A DNA stretch of 64,000 bases from Vreelandella zhanjiangensis DSM 21076 (GCF_000377665.1 NZ_KB898646.1:682001-746000), one strand, 5' to 3'; shown: positions 39,818 to 49,466, numbered from the stretch's first letter. Program-made: numbers and translations. The notes: a model not told the origin generated them from the letters alone.

Positions 39818-40660
39818 TTAGGGTGAAGAGAGATAGACGGCCATTAGATCGTTACCTACTAACAGGCATACCCATCCCGCAATTGCCAGGAAGGGGCCAA
39901 AGGGAAGCGGGGCGCCACGTAAGCGTGGAAAGCTTGCCTGCGCAAGAATGCCGACAATTGCCCCAAGGCCAGCTGAAAGCAGTAACAATAACGGTAAAAA
40001 TGTCCATCCGAGCCAAGCGCCCAAAGCAGCCAGGAGCTTGAAATCTCCATAACCCATGCCTTCTTTGCCCGTAAGCAGCTTAAACGCCCAAAAAAAACTC
40101 CAAAGTATCAGGTAGCCCGCTATGGCGCCTACGACTGCATTAGTCAGTAAGAAGGGCTGAAAAACTAGTTGATATAGCAAGCCGGCCCAGAGTAGTGGCA
40201 GTGTCAGAATGTCGGGCAGAAGATACGTGCGAAAATCGATAACCGCGAGTGCTAGAAGCGTCATGCATGCGCCATAAATAAACAGGCTTGAAATGCTAAG
40301 TCCATGGAGTAACGTAACGGCCAAGGCAAGCAGGCCGCCCATCAGCTCAATAAGAGGATACTGCGGGCTGATAGTGGTTTGGCAGCTTGCACAACGTCCA
40401 CGCCGTTTGATCCAGCCAATCAGAGGAAGGTTATCGTGCCAGGCAATGGGTTGTTCACAGCGCGGGCATAGCGAACCAGGCGTTGCCAGATTAAAGCGCG
40501 ATGAGTGCTCAATAGGCAGCTCAAGTGCAGTGCGTGCTTCATGGCGCCAGTGATGCATTAGCATGACGGGAAGACGGGTAATCACCACATTTAAAAAACT
40601 GCCTAGGCAAAGCCCAAGTACAAAGACTGATACGCCAATACCTAATGCCGACGAACTCAT
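39818..40660 (-). CDS. pilD: Prepilin peptidase/N-methyltransferase
   Basis: 280 residues, about seven to eight membrane helices. The cytoplasmic loop has the zinc Cys pairs CPRC and CASC. The two catalytic Asp residues are in VIDFRTYLLPD and GYGDFKLLAALG. It cleaves the leader of PilA and methylates the new Phe. pilC lies 17 bases upstream. Confidence 0.96.
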   Translation of the reverse strand: MSSSALGIGVSVFVLGLCLGSFLNVVITRLPVMLMHHWRHEARTALELPIEHSSRFNLATPGSLCPRCEQPIAWHDNLPLIGWIKRRGRCASCQTTISPQYPLIELMGGLLALAVTLLHGLSISSLFIYGACMTLLALAVIDFRTYLLPDILTLPLLWAGLLYQLVFQPFLLTNAVVGAIAGYLILWSFFWAFKLLTGKEGMGYGDFKLLAALGAWLGWTFLPLLLLLSAGLGAIVGILAQASFPRLRGAPLPFGPFLAIAGWVCLLVGNDLMAVYLSSP

Positions 40661-40677
40661 AACGTTCCTTGATAGGT

Positions 40678-41910
40678 CTAAAGAATACTGCCCAGTTCAA
40701 ATATCGGTAAATACATTGCAACAACGATACCTCCGACTAAAGCCCCAAGCACGATGATAATAAAAGGTTCCATTAAGGAAGTTAGCGCGTCGACATGGTT
40801 GTCGACCTGCTCTTCATAATAATCGGCTACGCGCAGAAGCATAGTGTCCAGCGCGCCAGCCTCTTCCCCAATACTTACCATCTGAATCGCTAAGGCGGGG
40901 AAGCAGTTGGTCATTCGCATTGAAAAATGCAGCTGTTGACCTGTAGCAACATCCATTTGTGCCTGGCGCACTGCTTGTTCATACACTTTATTACCTGTTG
41001 CGCCCGCAGCTGTTTCCAGTCCCTCCACTAATGGAATGCCAGAGGCGAAGGTTGTCGCCAGTGTGCGAGAAAAGCGAGCGACGGCGGCTTTATCGATGAT
41101 GCTACCGATAATAGGCAAGCGTAAGAGTAAACGATGTAGGTGAAAGACAAGCGTTGGGGACCGCCGTGTTAACCATCTGAGTATGAGCACAGTGGCTAAT
41201 AGTAGCCCTATCATAGGTAACCAGTACTCTTGAGCAACCATTGATAAATTAACGGTGAATTGGGTAACCGCCGGTAGTTCAGCGCCGAAACTTTGAAACA
41301 TGCTTTCAAACTGGGGCACTACTTTAACCAGTAATAGCAGCGTAATAACGATACCTGTGAGCATCACGATAGCAGGGTACCAAAGGGCTTTTTTTACGCG
41401 GCCTTTGAGTGATTCTACCTTTTCTTTATAAAGCGCGTTGCGTTCGAGCATTTTAGCGAGGGTACCTGACTGCTCGCCTGCATCCACCATATTGATGAAT
41501 AAGCGATCAAAGTGTTGCGGATGGCGTCGTAAGGAATCCGAAAAACTTGTTCCTGAGGCTACATCATTGGATAGCTTGTGAACCGTGGCAACCAGGGCAG
41601 GTTTTTTAAGACTTTCCGCGACTACTCGAAAAGCTTGCAGAAGCGGAATGCCTGCTTGAATCATGGTGGCCATTTGGCGTGAAAAAATCATGATGTCATA
41701 AGGTTTTATACGGCCATGGCTACGCAGGCTGCTTTGTTTATGGATACGCCGAACATTAATATTTTGTTTGGTTAGTGTAGCGATGACCTCCGCTTTGCTA
41801 TAGGCAATGGTTTCTCCACTCAATAAGCGTGCTTGAGGTCCAAGGCCTGTCCACTTCCAGCGATACAGTCGAGGAGAATGCGCCTTACGTCTAGCGATAT
41901 GTCGGGCCAT
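40678..41910 (-). CDS. pilC: Type IV pilus inner membrane platform protein PilC
   Basis: 410 residues. Two GspF-type domains (about 75-200 and 275-400) and three membrane helices; FSRQMATMIQAGIPLLQAFRV and the second copy FSRTLATTFASGIPLVEGLE mark them. Anchors the assembly ATPases. Begins three bases after pilB. Confidence 0.96.
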   Translation of the reverse strand: MARHIARRKAHSPRLYRWKWTGLGPQARLLSGETIAYSKAEVIATLTKQNINVRRIHKQSSLRSHGRIKPYDIMIFSRQMATMIQAGIPLLQAFRVVAESLKKPALVATVHKLSNDVASGTSFSDSLRRHPQHFDRLFINMVDAGEQSGTLAKMLERNALYKEKVESLKGRVKKALWYPAIVMLTGIVITLLLLVKVVPQFESMFQSFGAELPAVTQFTVNLSMVAQEYWLPMIGLLLATVLILRWLTRRSPTLVFHLHRLLLRLPIIGSIIDKAAVARFSRTLATTFASGIPLVEGLETAAGATGNKVYEQAVRQAQMDVATGQQLHFSMRMTNCFPALAIQMVSIGEEAGALDTMLLRVADYYEEQVDNHVDALTSLMEPFIIIVLGALVGGIVVAMYLPIFELGSIL

Positions 41911-41913
41911 GCG

Positions 41914-43608
41914 TTACTCCTTACTGATCCGATTGATTTCCTCAAGACTGGTAATGCCTTGGGTAACGTAATGGAAACCACTCTGACGAAGCCCTGGGTA
42001 TCCTTCCTTTTTAGCTTGCTGATCAATATCAATAGCCGGTGCATTTTGCATAATAAGTTGCCGGACGGCTTCCGAGACGGGCACGACTTCATAAACGCCG
42101 ATGCGCCCCTTATAGCCGTGTGTACATTTCTTACAGCCGACAGCGTGATAGAAGGTGGCGTGTTGAATATCAGCGTCCATAAGGCCTTCGCTGTATAACG
42201 CTTCGATAGGAATGTCAGCAGGTTCTTTACAGTGGTTACACAGTTTGCGGGCAAGGCGCTGAGCAATAATAAGGCTAACAGAACTTGCGATATTAAACGC
42301 TGAAACGCCCATGTTGGATAAGCGAGTTAGTGTCTGTGACGCAGAGTTAGTATGTAGCGTTGAAAGTACCAAGTGCCCCGTCTGTGCTGCTTTCACCGCT
42401 ATTTCAGCGGTTTCCAAATCGCGTATTTCACCCACCATAACCACGTCAGGATCTTGGCGAAGAAAGGCACGCAACGCATGGGCAAAATCCAGGCCAATTT
42501 TAGGCAGAACATTGACCTGATTAATTCCCGGCACTTTGATTTCAACAGGATCTTCAGCAGTACAAATATTGCGTTCTACTTTATTAAGTAGCGTAATGCC
42601 CGTATACAGCGAGACCGTTTTACCGCTCCCCGTTGGACCGGTTACCAAAATCATGCCTTGCGGTTGCTTAAGCGCCTGTTCATACAGCGCTCGCTGATCG
42701 TCGGTAAAACCCAGCTGGTCAATTCCCAATTGCACGGCAGCAGGATCGAGTAAGCGAAGCACAATTTTCTCACCATACACCGTAGGGAGAGAATTGATGC
42801 GCAGCTCTAATGACCGAGCGTCTGACAGTGCCAGTTTAATGGCGCCGTCTTGAGGGAGGCGACGCTCGGAAATATCGAGGCGAGCCATAATTTTTAAGCG
42901 GGCGGCGATCTGATGGCGCATCGCTTTGGGTGGCTGGGCGACTTCAATAAGCACACCGTCAATACGAAATCGGATTCGAAAAAGTTGTTCATAGGGCTCG
43001 AAATGAATATCCGAGGCACCTCGATCAATAGCGTCCAGAAGCACTTTATTAACCAGTTCAACGACAGGACCGTCATCGACATTCAGTGTTGCATCATCAA
43101 GCGTAGCGCTTTCTTGAACGTCAATAGAAGAGGCGTGGCTCACCTCATCATTTGTGCTCTTTAACGCGGCGTAGCGATGATGGTTAAGGTAGCTATCTAG
43201 TACAGCTTCTAATTGGTCGAGGGGTGCGAGAATACCCTCAATAGTGATGACATCTAATGCAAATCTTAACTCGTCAAGTTGGCATAGCACGGATGGGCAA
43301 AAAACTGCCACGGTCAATTGTCGTTTCTGAAGTGCTAGAGGGAGCACTTTTAATGATTTTAACAGGCGAGAAGGAAATATAGAGGCTTCAGGAAGTGCCT
43401 GCAGCTGTACAGCGTCTAAATCGATAACCGGTAAACCGTATTCGTAAGCCGCTGCGGTAGCTGTAGTAATCGAGCCGACTAGCTTTTGTTCAACGACATA
43501 TTGTAATAACGATATGTCCAATGCTTGGGACGCTATGCCTGCTTTTTCTGCCTGATCATAGCTTAAAAGCTTATTTTTGATTAAACGACTAGCCAGTCCT
43601 GAATTCAT
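41914..43608 (-). CDS. pilB: Type IV pilus assembly ATPase PilB
   Basis: 564 residues. N-terminal MshE/GspE domain, then ATPase with Walker A GPTGSGKT, Asp box GEIRDLETAEIA, and the four-Cys zinc element (CNHC and CKKC, about 470-510). Powers pilus extension. It is transcribed away from pilA, with 246 AT-rich bases between. Confidence 0.96.
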   Translation of the reverse strand: MNSGLASRLIKNKLLSYDQAEKAGIASQALDISLLQYVVEQKLVGSITTATAAAYEYGLPVIDLDAVQLQALPEASIFPSRLLKSLKVLPLALQKRQLTVAVFCPSVLCQLDELRFALDVITIEGILAPLDQLEAVLDSYLNHHRYAALKSTNDEVSHASSIDVQESATLDDATLNVDDGPVVELVNKVLLDAIDRGASDIHFEPYEQLFRIRFRIDGVLIEVAQPPKAMRHQIAARLKIMARLDISERRLPQDGAIKLALSDARSLELRINSLPTVYGEKIVLRLLDPAAVQLGIDQLGFTDDQRALYEQALKQPQGMILVTGPTGSGKTVSLYTGITLLNKVERNICTAEDPVEIKVPGINQVNVLPKIGLDFAHALRAFLRQDPDVVMVGEIRDLETAEIAVKAAQTGHLVLSTLHTNSASQTLTRLSNMGVSAFNIASSVSLIIAQRLARKLCNHCKEPADIPIEALYSEGLMDADIQHATFYHAVGCKKCTHGYKGRIGVYEVVPVSEAVRQLIMQNAPAIDIDQQAKKEGYPGLRQSGFHYVTQGITSLEEINRISKE

Positions 43609-43854
43609 TGGCAGCTCAAGAAAGTGGTTTTATAAAACACTGATATTATTATGTTTATTGATTTTATGAAGTATAACTAATAACTATGTTCCTATGGTAG
43701 AACATCAAAAACAATAATTTTATTAAAAATAATGGTTAATTATTATTTGGTTTGCTTTATTGTTTGGGAGGTGTATTGGAAAGCCTATCAAAGCGCAGCG
43801 CCTGAGGTGAGAATTTTAGAGAAAAATTTTTTCTAAGAGATTCAAGGGGGTGAG

Positions 43855-44274
43855 ATGAAAAAATATGCTAACAATATCAGCGGTGTAAGTTCTCAAAGTG
43901 GTTTTACTCTTATAGAGCTAATGGTCGTAATTGCCATTATTGGTGTTTTGATGGCGGTAGCGGTGCCTCAATATGGTAATTATCTTGATAGAGCTTCATT
44001 AACAGCCTGTGAAGGCGAGCTGGCTTCCTTTCGGAATATAATATTGACTGATTATGCCCTCTCGCAGACAGAAGAAATTGATGCTGACATTTATAATGAT
44101 TTTGATTTTAATTCCTGTGTCATTGATGCATCGACAGTTAGCAAGGAAGATTTAGCTGCGGCTTTTATGAGCAGTGACCCAGCCCATGACATAGACGATA
44201 TTAAGACGAATCGCGGCGATAGTGCTGGTAGTATTAACATTAAGGCTGGCAATATTGTGTCTGGAAATTCCTGA
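43855..44274 (+). CDS. pilA: Type IV major pilin-like protein
   Basis: 139 residues. Leader [16 protein letters not shown] is cleaved before Phe17; [16 protein letters not shown] is the pilin helix with Glu at mature position 5. Cys52 and Cys88 could form a disulfide; the classical pilin pair is much closer to the C-terminus. The rest is acidic and Asp-rich, fitting a surface exposed to high salt. Codons are AT-rich compared with pilBCD. Ribosome site AAGGGGG precedes the ATG. Whether this is the major pilin or a minor one is not certain. Confidence 0.85.
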   Translation: MKKYANNISGVSSQSGFTLIELMVVIAIIGVLMAVAVPQYGNYLDRASLTACEGELASFRNIILTDYALSQTEEIDADIYNDFDFNSCVIDASTVSKEDLAAAFMSSDPAHDIDDIKTNRGDSAGSINIKAGNIVSGNS

Positions 44275-44386
44275 TATCAGGTTGGTCATAACTTATGATT
44301 TTACTTGGATAGGCCTTTTTATTTCCACACTGTCTGCGTATTTCCTCTCTACACTGTAGGCTTCTGTGTCAGGCTGGGAGCTTACG

Positions 44387-44839
44387 ATGAAACATGTTAA
44401 CTATATGGTCCTATTGGGTGCTTTCGGCTTGCTCCTTGGTGTAAATACCGCATTTGCGCAGCCTGCCCATGCTCCAGCGCATGGAGCACGCGATAACAAT
44501 GGCCACCATGAACAGCGACATCATAAAGATGCTCGCCCGTCACGTCATGAGCGTAACGATCAGTATGTTGATTTACCACGTGTGAATGAACGCGAACTGA
44601 TACGTCTATTGCGTGAATTCCACGCACCGGCAACAGATTCATTGCCGCCGGGTATTCAGCGCCAACTTGAACGGGGCAAGCCTTTGCCTCCCGGTATCGC
44701 TAAGCGTTTTGATAGGTCAATCGCCACTCGATTACCCAGCTACCCCGGCTATGAGTGGGAATATGTCGGCAACGATGTTGTGTTGATCGAGGCAGCAACG
44801 CGGGTAGTGGTTGATATACTGGTTGACGCACTTCGTTAA
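44387..44839 (+). CDS. CigR-family secreted/periplasmic protein
   Basis: 150 residues with a Sec signal peptide (about 1-24, cut after AFA). A His-rich stretch (GHHEQRHHKDARPSRHER) follows, then LPPGIQRQLERGKPLPPGIA and YPGYEWEYVGNDVVLIEAAT, which match the anti-virulence regulator CigR family (RcnB-like C-terminus). The function in environmental bacteria is unknown; the His run could bind metal. Start chosen at ATG 44387 with GGGAG seven bases before. Confidence 0.75.
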   Translation: MKHVNYMVLLGAFGLLLGVNTAFAQPAHAPAHGARDNNGHHEQRHHKDARPSRHERNDQYVDLPRVNERELIRLLREFHAPATDSLPPGIQRQLERGKPLPPGIAKRFDRSIATRLPSYPGYEWEYVGNDVVLIEAATRVVVDILVDALR

Positions 44840-44932
44840 TATTCACGCCCTTACTGCGGGGCGTGACTTAAAAAGTCATAGTGTGTGACTATGCTCTGAA
44901 ATTTTAGCCATGTGTTTAAAGGACAGAAGAGC

Positions 44933-45739
44933 ATGCATACATTGGAAGAACGTTTGGCGCTAACGATTTCAATCGCTCAAGAAGCGGGGGAACTCATTCG
45001 TAAGGCTCGCGCAGAACAGTCGTTCTCGCAACGCTTAAAGGCTGATGAAGAACTGGTCACCGATGTTGACGTAGCGGTAGATCAGCTCATACGGCAACGC
45101 CTGAATAGCTCGTTCCCTGGCGAGGCGCTGCTAAGTGAAGAGTTGGCGCCTGAGCGTGCGCTAGATGCTAGCGTTACAAAGCTATGGGTCGTTGATCCCA
45201 TCGATGGAACGGTCAATTTTGCCCAGGGTTTAAAGCATGTCGCCGTGTCTATTGGTTGGATGGAAGAGGGCGTTGGCAAAGTGGGAGTGGTGCATGCGCC
45301 TTTCTTGAATGAAACATTTAGCGCGGCAGAAGGGCTAGGTGCTTTTTGCAACCAGCAGCCTATCCAGGCTGGCAAGGTAAGTTTATTAGCTGAAACACTA
45401 GTGGGTACCGGTTTTCCTTATCAGAAAGAGGCGCGCCTAGCTTTGATGCCTCGATTGGGGGCTGTCTTGGCCAAGTGTCGTGACGTCCGACGTAACGGTG
45501 CCGCCGCACTTGATTTATGCGATGTCGCTTGTGGCCGTCTGGGTGCTTATTACGAAACGGTTTCGCCCTGGGATTTTGTCGCCGGCTGGGTGATTGCACG
45601 TGAGGCTGGCGCTACTGTTGGGCATCTCGTAGCAATTCCTGAAGGCGTGCCTGGCGATCTATACCCCAAGGAGTTGTTGGTAGCTGCACCAGGTGTATAC
45701 CAGGCGATGGAACGGCTGCTGCTCGATGCCAGTCAGTGA
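44933..45739 (+). CDS. Inositol monophosphatase family protein
   Basis: 268 residues. Metal-binding motifs are complete: SEEL, WVVDPIDGTVNF and SPWDFVAGW. Family members dephosphorylate inositol phosphate, 3'-phosphoadenosine compounds or histidinol phosphate; the sequence diverges from SuhB, so the substrate is open. ATG 44933 was picked because the alignment begins here and a GGACAGAAGAGC stretch precedes it; the upstream in-frame ATG 44912 is weaker. Confidence 0.85.
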   Translation: MHTLEERLALTISIAQEAGELIRKARAEQSFSQRLKADEELVTDVDVAVDQLIRQRLNSSFPGEALLSEELAPERALDASVTKLWVVDPIDGTVNFAQGLKHVAVSIGWMEEGVGKVGVVHAPFLNETFSAAEGLGAFCNQQPIQAGKVSLLAETLVGTGFPYQKEARLALMPRLGAVLAKCRDVRRNGAAALDLCDVACGRLGAYYETVSPWDFVAGWVIAREAGATVGHLVAIPEGVPGDLYPKELLVAAPGVYQAMERLLLDASQ

Positions 45740-45870
45740 TAAGCTCTCAGTTGACAAAGGCAACACCTTGTCATGGCAAATACTTGAAAAGAAAGCGCAA
45801 AAAGAGCTTTTCATTTGCCTCGTAAAACGCTAGTATACGCACCGTCTTAAGGCAAATGCCAACGAGACAT

Positions 45871-45947
45871 CGGAGTGTGGCGCAGCTTGGTAGCGCGTTG
45901 CAATGGGGTTGCAAAGGTCGCAGGTTCGAATCCTGTCACTCCGACCA
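45871..45947 (+). tRNA. tRNA-Pro (anticodon GGG)
   Basis: 77 bases with encoded CCA. Acceptor stem CGGAGTG pairs with CACTCCG; the anticodon stem TTGCA/TGCAA encloses ATGGGGT, giving anticodon GGG at 34-36; the T arm reads CAGGTTCGAATCCTG. It reads CCC and, by wobble, CCT codons. Terminated by the hairpin just after it. Confidence 0.97.
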
Positions 45948-45958
45948 ATTAAGTAAAA

Positions 45959-45995
45959 AACGCCGCTTACGGGTTACACCGAGCGGCGTTTTTTT
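45959..45995 (+). terminator. Terminator after tRNA-Pro
   Basis: AACGCCGCT pairs with AGCGGCGTT (9 bp) around a 14-base loop and is followed by a T-run, 11 bases after the tRNA end. Confidence 0.9.
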
Positions 45996-46253
45996 ATGCC
46001 TTCAAAATCGCCTCAACTACACTGTCATTGTGCGTGGGCGTTATGCACTTCTACTCTTGCTGCTGCAAGAATAAAGCTGGCGCTAACCTCGCTGACGCTC
46101 AGCCGCGATACAATATACACCCGGGTACATAATATTTACCGTTTTGAGCACACAAGATGCGTCTGCGCTAATGCTCGACTAAATATGATGGGTAATGAGA
46201 ATGCCGCATTGCTTAACCCCCGCTTAAAATGTAGCTGAATGGAGGAACACTAT

Positions 46254-46436
46254 ATGGACCGCATTTTTGCTTGGGATGATCGTCGTGGCCAGGTGGTTTA
46301 CCGTATACCCGGCCATACTCATAAGAATGGACGTGAAGATAGCGATCTATCGCCCGTATGGCTGCCCATTGATGCATCTGAATTGCCGGAAGGGGTTAGC
46401 GTAGATGACCTGCGAAAAGTCACAGTAGAAGAGTAG
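46254..46436 (+). CDS. Hypothetical protein, 60 residues
   Basis: MDRIFAWDDRRGQVVYRIPG at the N-terminus, acidic at the end. Not recognised; compact and without a membrane helix. The ATG at 46254 has GGAGG eight bases upstream; the in-frame ATG 46239 starts before that site and is rejected. The preceding 258 bases hold no gene. Confidence 0.55.
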   Translation: MDRIFAWDDRRGQVVYRIPGHTHKNGREDSDLSPVWLPIDASELPEGVSVDDLRKVTVEE

Positions 46437-46453
46437 AGGCGGGGGCTGTGAGT

Positions 46454-46492
46454 AAGCACTGATTACGCTACTAATGTGGCTCATCAGTGCTT
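46454..46492. terminator. Hairpin between convergent small genes
   Basis: AAGCACTGAT and ATCAGTGCTT pair perfectly over 10 bp with a 19-base loop, in the gap between the 60-residue and 67-residue genes. Confidence 0.55.
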
Positions 46493-46500
46493 GTCGCGGT

Positions 46501-46704
46501 TTATTCGGTCAATATGTCGATAACTTTAACTTCATAATCGTCGTCATGAACGGCAATTACTTTAAGAGTAACGTCTCGCGAAACCTGGTTATACTCATCG
46601 CGTGTATCTTTTAAACCATAATTTTCACATTCATCGCCAACCGAGAGGTCTCTGTCAAAATCCGTCTTTGGCAACATTAGAATGTCATCAATCATAATGG
46701 ACAT
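46501..46704 (-). CDS. Hypothetical protein, 67 residues
   Basis: Acidic soluble protein (MSIMIDDILMLPKTDFDRDL; ends VKVIDILTE) that may form a small beta barrel, judged from alternating hydrophobic residues near VTLKVIAVHDDDYEVKVI. Not recognised. AGGAG seven bases before the ATG supports it. Confidence 0.55.
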   Translation of the reverse strand: MSIMIDDILMLPKTDFDRDLSVGDECENYGLKDTRDEYNQVSRDVTLKVIAVHDDDYEVKVIDILTE

Positions 46705-46825
46705 TGTCTTTCTCCTTGGTGTGCATTATTCCCTATTTTTGTGACCCTACAAGCAAGCTTTGGTTGCACCTATCCGCTAGGTCACGTTTATAAAAAATGC
46801 TGTTTTAATACTTATTAATAATTTT

Positions 46826-46871
46826 TTAAAAAAATAATTAAAAAACCGCCAGCGCCTTAAGCGGACGGTTT
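46826..46871 (-). terminator. Terminator of the 66-residue gene
   Basis: Read on the minus strand, AAACCG pairs with CGGTTT around an inner CGC/GCG stem, followed by TTTTTTAATTATTTTTTT. It lies 30 bases past the stop of the 66-residue gene. Confidence 0.75.
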
Positions 46872-46900
46872 ATGAATCTAAAGCCTAGCAAAGTACGGAT

Positions 46901-47101
46901 TTACTCTGCCGCTTCATGATCCGCTAATGCCGCAGCAACGGCTTCTTCCCACTGGCCTTCCGTAATGCCCCAATGCTCCATTTCTGCTTGATCTGCGCTG
47001 CCCTCGGCTGCGGCGCGAAGCTTTTCAACGGAGCCACTTTCAAAGCAGTGCTTGGCGAATGCTTTTGTTTTGCCATCACGTAATTGATCAATCATTGTCA
47101 T
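46901..47101 (-). CDS. Hypothetical protein, 66 residues
   Basis: Ala/Glu-rich, acidic, helical protein (MTMIDQLRDGKTKAFAKHC at the start, AAALADHEAAE at the end). Not recognised. AAGGAAAGG before the ATG supports translation; a second ATG two codons in is possible. It is followed by a good terminator, so it is a separate transcript. Confidence 0.6.
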   Translation of the reverse strand: MTMIDQLRDGKTKAFAKHCFESGSVEKLRAAAEGSADQAEMEHWGITEGQWEEAVAAALADHEAAE

Positions 47102-47263
47102 AACTTTTTCCTTTCCTTGGTAGAGATCGGGACATACATCAGCTAATCCACGGGCTTGTGATCAAAGATGCAAGCCTTAAAAAAACGCCTCTGTCTCGTA
47201 TATGGACATCGTATAGTGTAGATCGTTTACTGTTTTTTGCTTATGTGCCTTAGGTTTAGGCGC

Positions 47264-48019
47264 TCAAGTGGCAAGTGATGCATCAATAATAATTTTAGTC
47301 GCAATGCCCGCTAGTAGCAGCATAATCAGATTATCGAACCAGCGATGAGGCAATCGCTTGCCCAGTTGGGCTCCCAAAGGCATGCCGATAAGAATAATCG
47401 TCAAAGCGATCACGCTGTACAGGGAAAGTTGCGGTGTCAATATGCCAGCACTGAGCAATGCGGGGATTTGTACGCAGGTTATTGAGACAAAAAAGACTGA
47501 AATAGAGCCGATAAATACGGGCCTTTCCAGCTGCATTGCATTAAGAAACGTGATGGAGGCGGGAGCCGACATGCCCGCTGCGCCTTGAAGCACGCCACCC
47601 AATAAGCCTACCGGAATGACAATGCGTGTGGCCGTCGCATACGGCAAGGCCAAGCGTCGTCTTGTCAGCTTAATAATTAAGTACAAGATGATAGCGCCCG
47701 CGACGCCTAACGAGAGTATTTCGGGGGAAAGGGCTACTAGCCCCCAAGTGCCCAAAATAATTCCTAAAGCACCAGCCACTGAAAAAGCTGCCAGAAAGCG
47801 AAGAGGTAACAAATGCCGCCGGTACTGCCATACCTGAAGCATATTGCTAAATAAATTAGGTGCGACCAGCACCGCTATAGCGAGCTTGACGTCATAAAGC
47901 ATTGTCAGCACCGGGACTACCAGTACCGGTACGCCAGAACCAATAGCGCCTTTTACAATACCAGCGGCAAAAAGAGTAAGCAGAGCGATTAACAAGGTTT
48001 TGTCCTGGCTTCTAAGCAT
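47264..48019 (-). CDS. TauE/SafE-family permease
   Basis: About 251 residues, eight membrane helices. It carries the family's GIVKGAIGSGVPVLVVP near the N-terminus and the paired GLLGGVLQGAAGMSAP in the middle. These permeases move sulfonate-type or organic anions; the substrate is unknown. The start is unsure: ATG 48019 lies inside a perfect hairpin with no ribosome site; GTG 48034 is in the loop; TTG 47998 has AGGA about eight bases before. Confidence 0.85.
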   Translation of the reverse strand: MLRSQDKTLLIALLTLFAAGIVKGAIGSGVPVLVVPVLTMLYDVKLAIAVLVAPNLFSNMLQVWQYRRHLLPLRFLAAFSVAGALGIILGTWGLVALSPEILSLGVAGAIILYLIIKLTRRRLALPYATATRIVIPVGLLGGVLQGAAGMSAPASITFLNAMQLERPVFIGSISVFFVSITCVQIPALLSAGILTPQLSLYSVIALTIILIGMPLGAQLGKRLPHRWFDNLIMLLLAGIATKIIIDASLAT

Positions 48020-48048
48020 TACAGCCGTTCTCACGGCTGTAATGCTTA
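48013..48048. repeat. Perfect 16-bp inverted repeat over the TauE start
   Basis: TAAGCATTACAGCCGT at 48013-48028 is followed by TCTC and the exact reverse complement at 48033-48048. It covers the likely start codons of the permease gene and lies 36 bases past the ppnN stop. No T-run follows on the minus strand. Confidence 0.9.
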
Positions 48049-48083
48049 AGGATTATCGCAATAGTGCATTATTTGAGAACGTA

Positions 48084-49466
48084 TTATTTAAGAACGTAGC
48101 AAGGTGTATAGGGCTGACCATCCAGCTTCATGCGGCCTTGAGCGACAAACGAGGTAAGTAGCTCATCCAGGCGCTGCATTAGGGCTGGTTCTGCTGTGAG
48201 TACAAAGGGGCCATGCGCTTCAATGGCGCGTATTCCCTGCTCTTTAACGTTACCCGCCACGATACCCGAGAACGCCCGACGCAGATTCGCGGCAAGTTCG
48301 TGCTTGGGTTGCTGACGGTGCAGAGCAAGCCCAAGCATGGCTTCGTGGGTGGGCTCGAACGTTGCCTGAAAGTCTTGGGCGATGGTCAAACGCCAGTTAT
48401 AGTAAAAGGCATCCTGCTGGTTACGACGAAATTCCTTGATAGTGTCGATGCCCTGGCGCATTGCTCGGGCTACCGCCACTGGGTCACCGGTAATGATCGT
48501 ATAATAGCGACGAATGTCCTCGCCCAAGGTATAAACCAGAAACTCATCTATTTTCTGGAAATACGCCGCTGAGTCCGCAGGTCCTGTAAAAATAAGCGGG
48601 TAGGGGATCTCGCTGTTATTCGGATGCAGAAGTATGCCGAGTAGATAGAGAATTTCTTCGGCCGTACCCACGCCACCGGGGAAAACGATAATGCCGTGCC
48701 CCAGGCGAACAAACGCTTCTAAACGTTTTTCAATGTCGGGCATTACCACCAGCTCATTGACAATGGGGTTCGGCGCTTCGGCGGCAATAATGCCCGGCTC
48801 CGAAATTCCTAGATAGCGGCCATCCTTGCGTCTCTGTTTGGCATGGGCAACGTTCGCACCTTTCATGGGCCCTTTCATGGCGCCAGGGCCACAGCCGGTA
48901 CAAATATCTAAATCGCGTAGCCCTAGGTGATAGCCCACATCTTTTGAGTACTCGTACTCTTCACGAGAAATAGAGTGACCACCCCAGCAAACTACCAGGC
49001 TGGGGTCGCGGCCCGGCTTTAAAGTGCCTGCCTTGCGTAAGATATGAAAAACCGCGTTAGTCGTACCTTCTGCAGTGCTAAGGTCAAACCGATTATGGTG
49101 CTGAATTTCATTATAGACGTAGACAATATCGCGAATGATAGAGGAGAGATGTTCGCGAATACCGCGGATCATCTGACCATCGACAAAGGCTTCTGCCGGG
49201 GCATTGGTCAGCTTTAAGCGAATCCCGCGATCCTGCTGCAGCACTTCTATATCGAAATCCTTGTAAGCCTCAAGAATGGCGACACTATCATCGGTAGGCT
49301 GGCCACAATTTAATACCGCAAGCGCACAGCGCCGCAGTAAGTCGTGTAAACCATTTTGCGACGTATTCTGAAGGCGATTGACCTCCTGCTGAGACAATAC
49401 TTCCAAGCTCCCTTCGGGAGAAATAATGCTAGAGATAGTGGCGCGAGGTGTTATAGGTAAGGTCAT
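48084..49466 (-). CDS. ppnN: Nucleotide 5'-monophosphate nucleosidase PpnN
   Basis: 460 residues (454 in E. coli). The central LOG-type core has GCGPGAMKGPMKG and the PGGVGTAEEIL motif. The flanking N- and C-terminal domains are the (p)ppGpp-binding parts in E. coli PpnN. It splits purine and pyrimidine monophosphates into base and ribose phosphate; activated by (p)ppGpp in E. coli. Confidence 0.94.
   Translation of the reverse strand: MTLPITPRATISSIISPEGSLEVLSQQEVNRLQNTSQNGLHDLLRRCALAVLNCGQPTDDSVAILEAYKDFDIEVLQQDRGIRLKLTNAPAEAFVDGQMIRGIREHLSSIIRDIVYVYNEIQHHNRFDLSTAEGTTNAVFHILRKAGTLKPGRDPSLVVCWGGHSISREEYEYSKDVGYHLGLRDLDICTGCGPGAMKGPMKGANVAHAKQRRKDGRYLGISEPGIIAAEAPNPIVNELVVMPDIEKRLEAFVRLGHGIIVFPGGVGTAEEILYLLGILLHPNNSEIPYPLIFTGPADSAAYFQKIDEFLVYTLGEDIRRYYTIITGDPVAVARAMRQGIDTIKEFRRNQQDAFYYNWRLTIAQDFQATFEPTHEAMLGLALHRQQPKHELAANLRRAFSGIVAGNVKEQGIRAIEAHGPFVLTAEPALMQRLDELLTSFVAQGRMKLDGQPYTPCYVLK

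Noticed and set aside
43609..43854. Sigma-54 promoter before pilA
   Set aside because: pilA often has one, but no TGGCAC-N5-TTGC match at the right spacing was found.
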